DNA from: Prorocentrum cordatum | Taxonomy: Eukaryota > Sar > Dinophyceae > Prorocentrales > Prorocentraceae | Assembly: GCA_963575745.1 (NCBI GenBank) | Contig: CAUYUJ010003949.1 | Location: 1 to 64,000 of the forward strand | DNA: 64,000 nucleotides | Reading direction: 5' to 3' | In this document: in pieces, positions 8,489-17,738 of the stretch | Position numbering within the stretch: position 1 is the stretch's first letter | Layout of the letters: each line of letters begins with the position of its first letter | Translations under genes and position numbers: made by a program | Notes under the pieces: model-generated | Told to the model about the DNA's origin: nothing | Seen by the model: only the letters and a program-made list of their open reading frames with translations | The model's database searches: none

Positions 8489-11400
8489 TGGTAGCGGAGC
8501 TGGCTACACTCTCGTGTGGCTGGCTCTCGCTCTAATACCAGTTATCCACGGCACAACTTGGTGGACTACTACTACGGTGGAATACCATGTTGCGCCGGCT
8601 CTGCGAGGAGCGGAGTCAGTCCGCGATCGAGCTAGCGGGGTAACCCGCGAGCTCGAGACGCTTTCCCTTACTTCACTGCGCTACTTCACTCCAGACTTCC
8701 ACCAGACGCCAATTGGCGACTCGATCGAGAACGTGGGCACCCTGCGGGGCTACCCGCAGCGGGGCCACCTGCATCCCATGCCGGTCAGGCGCCTCACGGC
8801 TACTACGCCTGAGCCTGAGAAACCACAGCCTAAACCAATCACCGAAGCCGAGATGCACATGCACTGGATTAAGATAACTATCTTCGGCATTTTATGGGTA
8901 ATATTGGGATGTGCTGTGGGCTACATGCGGCAAGGGATGGACGACACGCGTACTACCGGCCCTTCATGGGACCCAGCCGGTACTACGCCCTTTCGCGAGT
9001 ATGTTCGCGAAGTACATGCATGGATAAACGTAACGAGCGGCAATATGACGCCACCTCAGCAAGCTGCAGCACTACAACGTGGCCTTCAAGGCCTTGCTCG
9101 TCGTATCGCCATGCAGGTCCCCTCCCAGATCATCAACTATGGTGTAACCGTCAACGGACAACCAACGGACGCAGTTACTTACATACTGTACCTATTGAGC
9201 ACCAAATTTGAGAATCTGGAAGATGAGCGCCAGCTCAACTCTGGCACTGCCCTTATCGACTTTCGCGTCGAAAGGGGCGAGCGAATCGACTCAGTGTTAG
9301 CTCGATTCGAGATGGCCCGTGACGAGGCTAACTCTGTTGGCTTTGTCATCCCCAACTTTCAGATCCTAACGCTGATCCTTTTCAGAGCGTTAGGCGTTGG
9401 CGCGTCACGAGCCCAACACCTGCTGGGGCCCTTTAATCATCAGATGCCCAGAACACAAGCAGACTATGATAGGCTGCTGACCAGGATGAGGAATTACGGG
9501 CATGTTGCCGAACGCTCTCCTGGCAACATTGCGGGCATCTTCACAGGGCACCACTCGCATGCAGGTGTCTACGCCACGACTGCGGGGTCACCCGCTGGTC
9601 CTGGCGAGCCAAGTCCCTGGGCTGACTCAGCCGATATGCCCAACGAGGCCACTGCCTTTTTAGGGCAGACCGGCCAGGCATCGGCAGAGGCAGCTGAGGC
9701 GAACGCCTGGTCGAACTACTCGCCAGGCGCCGCCTACGCTGCAAGCCCGCCCTCGGGCACAACCCTCTGGGGCCAAGCGGAGTCATCCGCTCAAGGGTCT
9801 CAGCCACCCTCCCCGTTTGAATCTGGCACTGACACCGATACCTCATCTGACGGTGATCACAATGGCATAGTCTCTGCTGGTAATGATTACCCAGCCGATG
9901 ACACTCACCTTTCTGAACAACAAAGAGCGGAAGCCGCTTTTATGGCTTATCGCAAATCAAAACGCCGTTGGAGGCGCTTCACGAAGAAACCGGTCAGAAA
10001 AGTGAGACGTGCAGTACGCCGACATTTCAAACGATATGGAAAGGGTCGTGGCAAAGGGGGTCGCAGACGCCGTATGCATGGTAGGGGTATTACTGCTTTC
10101 CTCACGTCCTTAACTGATATAGTTTTTGAAGAAGTACTTATCGGAGGCAAAGGTCGGGGTCACAGGCGGACCTCTGGTAAGGGAAAAGGGCGGAGGGGCA
10201 ACCCTAGGGACGCTTCTGGCAATACTATGAAGTGTCATACATGCGGTAGTACAGAGCATTTGCGCGATCAATGCCCGAAAGGGAAAGGAAAGGGATCCGT
10301 ACATTTGGCTCAAAACTCTTTTATGGATGACATAGACTACATTGACTACGAGTTTTACGTCAATCCAGAAGCGGCTCCCGCCGCGGGTTCCTCCACGTAC
10401 TACGTGATGGCCCGCTACGCTGAAGTGACCGTAGCCCTGGAAGAGTACGCGGTGACCCTCTTCGACGAGTTCCACGGCTGGGACGAAGTCGACGAGGTCG
10501 CGTTCAATGCCTGGTTCGGTCTTCCAGCGGGGCCACCCGCCGACGACGAGATCTCCGATGCTGAGACCGCCCCGGCGACCGAGGAGGAGCTCGCCGCCGC
10601 GCTGGCACCGCAGGTGATTGGCATGCCGTTGCTGCCAGATCTTCCGCGAGCTGGCTCGGAAGCGGGAGACGCTGATGACGAAATGCGGGGCCATCCCGCT
10701 TATTCTGACTCTGAAGAGGCCGAAGAGGACCATAAGGACATGCTCCAAGAGCAGGTCGCAGAAGCAATCCAGCTCCTGAGTGCGCCAGCACATCAGCAGA
10801 TAACCATGAATGACCTGCTGTCGCGCCCAGGGGCCGCAAGGCTGCGTCCATACCTGGATTCGGACATGTCGGCACCTCAGATGCTGACAGCACTCCAGGC
10901 TCTAGCGGGGTCACCCGCCGAAGTGACGCCAGCCGCAGCAGCGGGGCCACCCGCTTGGTCTATGGATGTATTCATGCAGGGCTGCGACCAGATGGACCTC
11001 AACGACCTCACGATGGAGCAGCTAAACGACATCGGGTACTTCCGAAGCCCGTATCAGCACGTATTCATGGTCCAGGACAGCTCAGAGGACTCGGAGGACA
11101 TGCGCCATGCCAAGAAGGACAGACGACCATCGCCTCCCCGAGACTCAGAGCACGAAGATGAAAGGCCCATGGAACGTGGCAGTGCGTCAGCGGGGCCAGC
11201 CCGCAGGAGGAGCCGTTCAGCTCCACGACGCCCTACACATGATGCATCGGGCTATCCGTACAGTACGGAGCACTCCGTAGGTGTATCCGCTCAGTACGTG
11301 CCGGAGTGGTACATCAATTGGTACCCCGGCTACTCGATGGACGTGATCCGCCACTGGTATTCTAAGGAATACTGCACCAAAAGGGACGAATCTGGCATGA

Positions 11401-14400
11401 TAATACGTACCAAGGGTGGCAAGACTAAAACGCCAGAGGCTTGGGACAAAAGGGCTAAGAAACAGGAGATTATCAACGATCGCAAGACATACAGGAAACA
11501 AGTATGTCAATGCGAGCCCTTCAAAGGTCACATGCGCAGCTGTCCAATGGACCGCCCCTCCAGGAGCCCTCATCACGGTGAGACCCCGTGGAATTGGTCT
11601 CATGGAGATGACGCTGGCAACGTCCATGATCCTAACAAGGAGGTCCCTGGAGGAGGAAAGCGCATCGCTGAAGCCGATCGCGCCCCTATGACCGAGGAGG
11701 TTGCCAACGCTGTCAGGGAAAATTGGGAACAGCTTCCCAATGACCATCGCCTCAAGGAATGGAACCGCCGATTCCATAAAGAGGCGGGGTCACCCGCAGA
11801 ATCCAGCGGAGAAGCGGGGTCACCCGCAGACGCGGCGCTAGCCGCTGGGTCCGCGGACGAAGATTGGATAGCTGTTGCATCTGCTGCCGGATCCGCCGCC
11901 GGCACTGACCAAACCGAACTGAATGAAGAATGGGCGGCGGAAGACGGCTCAGAGAATCCATTCCCTGATGGATGCGCCTGCTGGTACTACAGCTCCTCGG
12001 CACAGAAGTGGTTTTGCACGAGGGTAATTCACCGCCACGAAAATGGCAAGTACAAGCTGGCCATAAAAGGTACTGCCGACATCGACCAGATGAGGCAGAT
12101 CATCCATGATCATGGCCAGCCAGAAGGCCCTCCTAAAGACCCTCCTGGTCCACAACCAGGCAAGGGCAGCAGACCACCTCCAAGACCTGAAGCCGACTCC
12201 TCGTCTTCACCGACTCCTGCGAAGAGGCACCCGTCCAAGAGCCCCGAAGGCACACAGGGGCGGGCGAAGGCCAGAGGGATCGCCAAGACGGACGACCCTG
12301 AGCAGGGAGAGCCTACCGGCCCGTCCGTGACGGAGAGGAGGAAGGCTTTTGCTGGACCATCAACCCCGATGCCACCGGCTGCCCAAGGCGATGTCAAGGA
12401 CGAAGTTCGCGACCAGCCTAAGGCAGCCTTCCGAGGTGACTGGACTCCAACTCTGCATCAGCCGCGCCTTGCACCACGACCAGGTTCGGCACGAATGAAA
12501 GCGCAGCCGAAGCCCGAAGCTGGGATGAGGTCGGCGCGGGCAGAAGCAGCCGCCAAAGCTAAGGAGGACAAGGGCTCTGCGGGGCCACCCGCTAAAGCGG
12601 CGCCAGCTGCAGCAGCGGGGACACCCGCAGAAGGCACTCTCTCAAGAGAAGAACGCTTCAAAGTCCTCAAAGAATTTGGCGACCGACAGAAACTAGCCGA
12701 TGATGCAGTGGCTGACCAAGGTCACCCGCACCCTGGCGCGGAGTCATCCGCTGGAGCTGCCTCGTCAGCCGCAGGCTCTGCGGGGCCACCCGTTAAAGCG
12801 GCGCCAGCTGCATTAGCGGGGCCACCCGCGCGCTGGCAGCCAGTGATGTCTGTTCTCAGGAACATCCCTCTGGGAGCCATTGAATATTGGCAAGGCATTG
12901 AAGGCAAAGGCCCGAAGCGCACCATAAACCCACGAGTCACTCGAGACGATACAGATCGATACGAGGTCATTAATTGCCCTGATCGTCGTAACTTCGAGTG
13001 CCGCAACGACTGGGAACGTGAACAACAAGCCGTGGGAAATATGTTGCGAGACAGGCCGCCATTGCGAGTCGCGCAGCACAGGGCAGAGCTCATGAAGGTC
13101 ATGGAGAGGTTCGGCACGGACCCGACTCTGCCGCGCGATGGGCAAATGACCAAAGTGTCAATATGGTTCTCTACAGCCCTACGCCATAGTCCGTATTGGA
13201 AGGATGGATTCAGCCGACACTTCGAAAATATTAGCACTTTCGATCCATACGATGGCTGGGTTGTTGTTGACGATTTGCTGACAAACTGGACTGAAAATGA
13301 TCAGTGGAAAGGCTATCGTGAAATGCACGAGGTGCTGATCAAGGGCAGGCCCCACACGTCATACGTGTATTGGGTGCTGCTAAACTGCTGTGAGATGATT
13401 GACAATCACGGCATGCAGAAGGGCAGGCTCCAGATGAAGTGCGTTGATGACAGCATGCTGCTGCCTCCCAGGTTCCGACCAACGGCACGCAGGCCACAGT
13501 ACTTCATCAGAGCCACGAACGGCCACAGCAGTCCAGGCATCCACTGTCCCGAGTCGCTTTATAAGCCGATCGCAACATGGATGAAAGAACCAGACGACCC
13601 AGTATATTTCATCCACGGGACACAGTGGGAATATGTCAAGGACATCCTTGCTAATGGCCTTTCATGCCTCGCACAGGACAGCCCTAAAAGGAAGGGGGGG
13701 CGCCAATTTGTACACGGCTGCCCCTACCTCCCGGGCGACCCGAGGATTCAATCGGGCATCCGTCCTGACTCGGAGGTGCTCATATTCTGCAGCATCAACA
13801 AGATGGTGTCCAGTGGCTTTTCCCTATGGAGGTCAGCAAATGACATCGTCATGACACGGGGCCACGACGGCCGTATACCGCCCGATCATATCCTCCAGAT
13901 TGTGAGCATTGCGAAATATCGGGTCGGTGAAGCCTGGAGCAATCCGCTGGCTTATGACAAGTCGCGGAGGCGGGGCCAACCCGCGGACAGGATTCGCACC
14001 GATGACTACCTGCCACTTAAATTATGTGACAGAACTCTGGGTGTAATGGAAGATCACGCCATGTACCTAAAGGGCTGGTCTAAGACGGACGGTCGCCCAT
14101 TCAACTTGATCATGACCGAGCAAGATGTTGCTCCACGACCGTACGACACACAGACAGTCCTCATGATGAATGCCCAGGAAGACGAGGTCATGCCTGAGGC
14201 GGGGCCACCCGCAGGTGCGGGGTCACCCGCGGCAGACACCTCGGATGGTTCATGGCAACAAGTGGTCACACCAGTAGCAACGGTAGCATCTCCTTGGAGG
14301 CCGGATCAGCAGGCATGGGTCCAGGCCCTCAACAGCTACCTGACACCAGCAGACGTTTCTGGACTGACCGATCAGCTATATCGTGCTGACCCGTGGGCAG

Positions 14401-17400
14401 TGCATACGGGTATCCAAGACGCACAGCAGAGGAACCTGCGCACTCCTGCGGGGCCACCAGGCGTCCTAGGACCACAGCCACAACGCCCTCCGCAGCAGGC
14501 TGGAGGTGCGAGGTTTGTCCCTATGGGCGGCTCAGATGGTGGCTCGCCGTTCCGGACTCCGCCGTCTGAAACGAGCGAGAACAGCTTGTGGCAAAGACTC
14601 CAGGCGATTCGCGAGAATCCGGCACACGCAGCAGCACTCCAAGCAACCACTCCCTTTGGCACTCCGAGGGGTAGTGAAGGAGGAGTGGCTGCGGGGTCAC
14701 CCGCCGAGCGAACGCCTGCGGAGCCACCCGCACATGCGGGGCCACCCGCTGACGGACAGCAAGGTTCAGACTACGAACGTCGGGCAGCCAACTTAAGAGC
14801 ACAGGCTACTTTTCTGCAGCAACAAGCTGATAGAGTGCCCAGCCTGTTGCGGAACCGCAACATAGATGTTACGAATCATGGCGACTTTCGGCCTCTCTGG
14901 AGCTGGACTTCTGAAGATGCTCCAAATGCTGATCCCACGAATCCATATCGACAGGTGTTTATTCCAGGAATAGCATCACACCCGATATATGGATGGGACA
15001 ATCACGGTCCAGCAGAGGCGCAGGCCATGGACGCGCCGATGTACCCGGAGTACTACGCGCAGATGAATAACACTCCTATGATTGCGGGGCCACCTGCGAA
15101 CGAATACACTCGGAATCTAGCCAATGAGATGTTTCGTTTGCAGTTTACACGAGCGGTCGATGCGCAGTCTATGCCGCATTACGCCTACATGCCCACGCCG
15201 ACGGACCCCGAGACCGTAGTTCAGCCAGCTGGTCTCGCGGTGCCAGCCGCTATGGGCAACGTGCCAGACTACATCCGCGACGTGCACAACACGCAGCAAG
15301 CGATACTGGCATCCAGGCAGCAGGCTCGGGACAACACCAGGCTGCGCCAACAACGCGCGATCCAGAGAAGGATTGAGCGTGAGACCCAAGCGGGGACACC
15401 CGCAGAAGCGGGGCCACCCGCTGAACGGCCAGACAGACGGCCGCCACCGACGCCATATCGGGAGGGCGAAACCACTTTCGAGCGCCAAGCTCGGACTCGC
15501 CCTGACGTGCCTGCTCCAGTCATTTCAGACTACAACTTCACACAGTGCCCGATCTGCATGGACAACTACGAGATGGGCACTACAGTGTGGAGACTGGCGT
15601 GTGGGCACTTCTTTCACGATATATGCTGGGATCGTGCTGCACAGCAGCACGTCCGCAATCAGCGGCCAGGTGCGCCGAATGAGGCCCCCTGCGCTGTATG
15701 TCGTGGGCCGGGCATAGTTATAGCACACCTCCCGTATGCTGGACAGCGCGACGCTGAATCAGAACAAGCGCGCCAGCAGGAAAGGTACGTGGCAGATGCC
15801 CGGGAAATGCGTCGGCTACGTGAAGCAGTGGAGGCACGGGAGGCTCGAGCCGCACAATCGGCGGAGCCATCCGCGCGTGCCCCAGCTGCACATGCATACC
15901 CCTGGCCAGCGCCAGAGCAAGGCATTCAGATGCCAATCCTGCCTACGCTTCGAGCGCAGGAGCCCCCAGCTGCGGGGCCACCCGCTGAAGCGGCCCCCGC
16001 CGCCCAAGCGGGGCCACCCGCAAATGGACCTCCAAATCCAGGTTTCCTGAGGACAATGGAGGCCAACATCAGGCGGAGTGGCAGGAGCGGAGGCGGGACT
16101 CGAAGGCCAACTGGATCAACCAGGACCTCACGAGTGGCAAGCCCGGTCAGCGCCAGGAGCCGGGCAAGCGCTGAGAGCGCAGAGGCAGCCCAGTTCCATA
16201 CCACATTCATGATCGACACAGAGGGGCTGACCTACGCACGTGACGACACAGACACGCTGCCACCAGGAGGTGAATGGATGTCCACGCTATCTGCGAATTA
16301 TTGGGTCCTTGAGCAGGAACCAATTACCGTGGAGGAGCGCCGCCAGTATGAGCAGATGTGGTGCACCGAGCTGACCATGAGTCAATGGGTTCTTGAACAG
16401 CGCCTGTTGAAGGGTACACTCGGATCGCAGATCACGTACCACACCAATGACCACACTGGCGTACAGATCGCTCTTGCAGCGCGCAATGGGACATTCTTTC
16501 CTGACGAAGATGGTATGCCCAGCATCTCGTTCATGCTGGACATTGGTTCCAATGTGAACATCATTGGATCCAATACGGCGCGAACCTTCCAGGAGATTAT
16601 GGCCAGGTTCAACTACCGACCTGCCATATGCACCCTGAGCAAGACCCTCTACATCAATGGTGTTGGTGAGGGCGCTGCGATATGTCGGAAGATGGGCAAC
16701 TTCAAGATCGGGGTACAATATGCCAATGAGGCGAGCCCCCGTATTGAGGAGTATGCCTCCAACATCGCAGAAGGCTCGGGTGCCAATCTCCCGGCCATCT
16801 GGGGCCTAGGAGCCATGGAGGCACGTGGCACGATCATCGTGCTGAAGCCTGGCTACCAGAAGGTTATCTTCCCCAGCGGTGACTACACCCTGAAGCTGGG
16901 AAGAGGCGCCAAGGTCCTGAAGGCGAAGAAAACTCCCTCGGGACATCTCGCGATTCCCTGCGGTTTGTATGACGGGGCTAAAAGCCAGACGGTCACGAAC
17001 ACCTTCACAATCCGCAGCAGTCGAGATGGCTATACCGAGACGGAGAACGAAGAGGACCCCGTCAGTGCGGGGCCACCCGCCGAAGCAAGTGCGGGGCCAC
17101 CCGCCGAAGCAACAGCGGGGCCACCCGCGACGGGACAGTCCATGACCGTCACGACCGATACGTACATTGTCGAGCCGTACATCGACAAGCAGCTCCTGGA
17201 AGACACGACCCGTTTGATCGTGGACAGGACGCTGAACAGCTGGTGGGAGGGCCAACAGTGTCCCGAAGGGACCTGGCCACATATGAAGGATGCCCTGAAG
17301 TCTAAGATATTCTGGGCAGTCCAGGAGGCGGTGAATAAATGGACGCCTGAGGACCAAGCGGGGCCACCCGCGTCACCGCCACCACCACCAAGCTACACTG

Positions 17401-17537
17401 GCGGAGGTTCGTCGGACTCTGCGGGGCCAACCCGCGTGGAGATCGTGAGCGTAGCCACACCAGCGACTCCTGCGGAGCCATCCGCTAACAGCATGCCTCC
17501 GAGTCAGACGGCAACGTGGTCACACGACCGCCGCTGA
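8349..17537 (+). CDS. Gag-Tpt1-RING-protease polyprotein (retrotransposon block 1)
   Basis: 3062 residues, ending at UGA. Two hydrophobic segments (about 52-70 and 176-193) precede a Gag-like helical region (about 210-390). A basic patch and a CCHC knuckle (C629, C632, H637, C642) follow, then acidic, low-complexity linkers full of Ala-Gly-Pro-Pro-Ala. Residues about 1580-1840 match Tpt1/KptA RNA 2'-phosphotransferase: LRH (R1612, H1613), GWVVVDDLL, IRATNGHS (R1721), IHGT (H1756), FVH (H1789) and SGIRPDSEVLIF (R1805). Known Tpt1 enzymes move a 2'-phosphate from RNA to NAD+. A RING-H2 finger follows (C2400, C2403, C2418, H2420, H2423, C2426, C2448, C2451), then a retropepsin-like LDIGSNVNIIG (D2731). 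The first ATG lies inside the LTR and later Met codons are possible starts. No frame break is seen. Confidence 0.85.
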   Translation: MTMPILSFTPDPMLRLALLLMRYEPKPGIWERLRRTTYLSLPVRFRLGSGAGYTLVWLALALIPVIHGTTWWTTTTVEYHVAPALRGAESVRDRASGVTRELETLSLTSLRYFTPDFHQTPIGDSIENVGTLRGYPQRGHLHPMPVRRLTATTPEPEKPQPKPITEAEMHMHWIKITIFGILWVILGCAVGYMRQGMDDTRTTGPSWDPAGTTPFREYVREVHAWINVTSGNMTPPQQAAALQRGLQGLARRIAMQVPSQIINYGVTVNGQPTDAVTYILYLLSTKFENLEDERQLNSGTALIDFRVERGERIDSVLARFEMARDEANSVGFVIPNFQILTLILFRALGVGASRAQHLLGPFNHQMPRTQADYDRLLTRMRNYGHVAERSPGNIAGIFTGHHSHAGVYATTAGSPAGPGEPSPWADSADMPNEATAFLGQTGQASAEAAEANAWSNYSPGAAYAASPPSGTTLWGQAESSAQGSQPPSPFESGTDTDTSSDGDHNGIVSAGNDYPADDTHLSEQQRAEAAFMAYRKSKRRWRRFTKKPVRKVRRAVRRHFKRYGKGRGKGGRRRRMHGRGITAFLTSLTDIVFEEVLIGGKGRGHRRTSGKGKGRRGNPRDASGNTMKCHTCGSTEHLRDQCPKGKGKGSVHLAQNSFMDDIDYIDYEFYVNPEAAPAAGSSTYYVMARYAEVTVALEEYAVTLFDEFHGWDEVDEVAFNAWFGLPAGPPADDEISDAETAPATEEELAAALAPQVIGMPLLPDLPRAGSEAGDADDEMRGHPAYSDSEEAEEDHKDMLQEQVAEAIQLLSAPAHQQITMNDLLSRPGAARLRPYLDSDMSAPQMLTALQALAGSPAEVTPAAAAGPPAWSMDVFMQGCDQMDLNDLTMEQLNDIGYFRSPYQHVFMVQDSSEDSEDMRHAKKDRRPSPPRDSEHEDERPMERGSASAGPARRRSRSAPRRPTHDASGYPYSTEHSVGVSAQYVPEWYINWYPGYSMDVIRHWYSKEYCTKRDESGMIIRTKGGKTKTPEAWDKRAKKQEIINDRKTYRKQVCQCEPFKGHMRSCPMDRPSRSPHHGETPWNWSHGDDAGNVHDPNKEVPGGGKRIAEADRAPMTEEVANAVRENWEQLPNDHRLKEWNRRFHKEAGSPAESSGEAGSPADAALAAGSADEDWIAVASAAGSAAGTDQTELNEEWAAEDGSENPFPDGCACWYYSSSAQKWFCTRVIHRHENGKYKLAIKGTADIDQMRQIIHDHGQPEGPPKDPPGPQPGKGSRPPPRPEADSSSSPTPAKRHPSKSPEGTQGRAKARGIAKTDDPEQGEPTGPSVTERRKAFAGPSTPMPPAAQGDVKDEVRDQPKAAFRGDWTPTLHQPRLAPRPGSARMKAQPKPEAGMRSARAEAAAKAKEDKGSAGPPAKAAPAAAAGTPAEGTLSREERFKVLKEFGDRQKLADDAVADQGHPHPGAESSAGAASSAAGSAGPPVKAAPAALAGPPARWQPVMSVLRNIPLGAIEYWQGIEGKGPKRTINPRVTRDDTDRYEVINCPDRRNFECRNDWEREQQAVGNMLRDRPPLRVAQHRAELMKVMERFGTDPTLPRDGQMTKVSIWFSTALRHSPYWKDGFSRHFENISTFDPYDGWVVVDDLLTNWTENDQWKGYREMHEVLIKGRPHTSYVYWVLLNCCEMIDNHGMQKGRLQMKCVDDSMLLPPRFRPTARRPQYFIRATNGHSSPGIHCPESLYKPIATWMKEPDDPVYFIHGTQWEYVKDILANGLSCLAQDSPKRKGGRQFVHGCPYLPGDPRIQSGIRPDSEVLIFCSINKMVSSGFSLWRSANDIVMTRGHDGRIPPDHILQIVSIAKYRVGEAWSNPLAYDKSRRRGQPADRIRTDDYLPLKLCDRTLGVMEDHAMYLKGWSKTDGRPFNLIMTEQDVAPRPYDTQTVLMMNAQEDEVMPEAGPPAGAGSPAADTSDGSWQQVVTPVATVASPWRPDQQAWVQALNSYLTPADVSGLTDQLYRADPWAVHTGIQDAQQRNLRTPAGPPGVLGPQPQRPPQQAGGARFVPMGGSDGGSPFRTPPSETSENSLWQRLQAIRENPAHAAALQATTPFGTPRGSEGGVAAGSPAERTPAEPPAHAGPPADGQQGSDYERRAANLRAQATFLQQQADRVPSLLRNRNIDVTNHGDFRPLWSWTSEDAPNADPTNPYRQVFIPGIASHPIYGWDNHGPAEAQAMDAPMYPEYYAQMNNTPMIAGPPANEYTRNLANEMFRLQFTRAVDAQSMPHYAYMPTPTDPETVVQPAGLAVPAAMGNVPDYIRDVHNTQQAILASRQQARDNTRLRQQRAIQRRIERETQAGTPAEAGPPAERPDRRPPPTPYREGETTFERQARTRPDVPAPVISDYNFTQCPICMDNYEMGTTVWRLACGHFFHDICWDRAAQQHVRNQRPGAPNEAPCAVCRGPGIVIAHLPYAGQRDAESEQARQQERYVADAREMRRLREAVEAREARAAQSAEPSARAPAAHAYPWPAPEQGIQMPILPTLRAQEPPAAGPPAEAAPAAQAGPPANGPPNPGFLRTMEANIRRSGRSGGGTRRPTGSTRTSRVASPVSARSRASAESAEAAQFHTTFMIDTEGLTYARDDTDTLPPGGEWMSTLSANYWVLEQEPITVEERRQYEQMWCTELTMSQWVLEQRLLKGTLGSQITYHTNDHTGVQIALAARNGTFFPDEDGMPSISFMLDIGSNVNIIGSNTARTFQEIMARFNYRPAICTLSKTLYINGVGEGAAICRKMGNFKIGVQYANEASPRIEEYASNIAEGSGANLPAIWGLGAMEARGTIIVLKPGYQKVIFPSGDYTLKLGRGAKVLKAKKTPSGHLAIPCGLYDGAKSQTVTNTFTIRSSRDGYTETENEEDPVSAGPPAEASAGPPAEATAGPPATGQSMTVTTDTYIVEPYIDKQLLEDTTRLIVDRTLNSWWEGQQCPEGTWPHMKDALKSKIFWAVQEAVNKWTPEDQAGPPASPPPPPSYTGGGSSDSAGPTRVEIVSVATPATPAEPSANSMPPSQTATWSHDRR
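8489..8500 (+). promoter_or_regulatory. Primer-binding site (Met-tRNA-like)
   Basis: TGGTAGCGGAGC begins at the first base after the 5' LTR. TGGTA at this position is the complement of a tRNA 3' end, and the rest resembles the initiator-Met type sites of copia elements. The host tRNA sequence is not available, so the tRNA identity is inferred. Confidence 0.75.
12850..13880 (+). other. Tpt1/KptA-type RNA 2'-phosphotransferase domain in polyprotein
   Basis: This is the coding segment of the phosphotransferase-like domain. In yeast Tpt1 and bacterial KptA the signature residues are Arg-His in an LRH motif, Arg in an (I)RAxxGHS motif, and a later Arg, with an HGT motif between. All are present here in the same order and with similar spacing; the longest extra piece lies between the LRH and RATNGHS motifs. 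The N-terminal winged-helix-like half argues against a PARP, which shares only the HGT part of the ADP-ribosyltransferase fold. Activity is inferred, not shown. Confidence 0.75.
17535..17537 (+). other. Single in-frame UGA between two reading blocks
   Basis: The frame of block 1 stops at TGA and stays open afterwards: 67 sense codons run to the ATG at 17739 and then 1244 more codons follow in the same frame. The base after the stop is C, the most permissive context for UGA readthrough, and the next 40 bases are very GC-rich. It is either a programmed readthrough codon or one recent nonsense mutation. Confidence 0.6.
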
Positions 17538-17738
17538 CGGGGGCAGGCGGGCGCGCCGGCGGCGCTCGCTTGCGAAGAGAAGCCGAATACCGGCCTCCTC
17601 GCTACATACGTTGGCCGCGCTGAGGCCCGAGAGGAAAAATATCATTCAAAATGTCTTGTCATCGAAGATATTCGCACAGCTTGCGCTGAACTCCGAACCC
17701 GTGGATATATATGCGACCGGATTACCCATAATGAGGTA

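Noticed and set aside
9541-12670. Minus-strand open frames within the retrotransposon
   Set aside because: Shadows of the plus-strand polyprotein frame; no domains.
13500-13870. PARP-type ADP-ribosyltransferase instead of Tpt1
   Set aside because: The HGT motif fits both, but LRH, RATNGHS and the SGIR arginine are Tpt1 features and PARP's later Tyr and Glu motifs were not seen.
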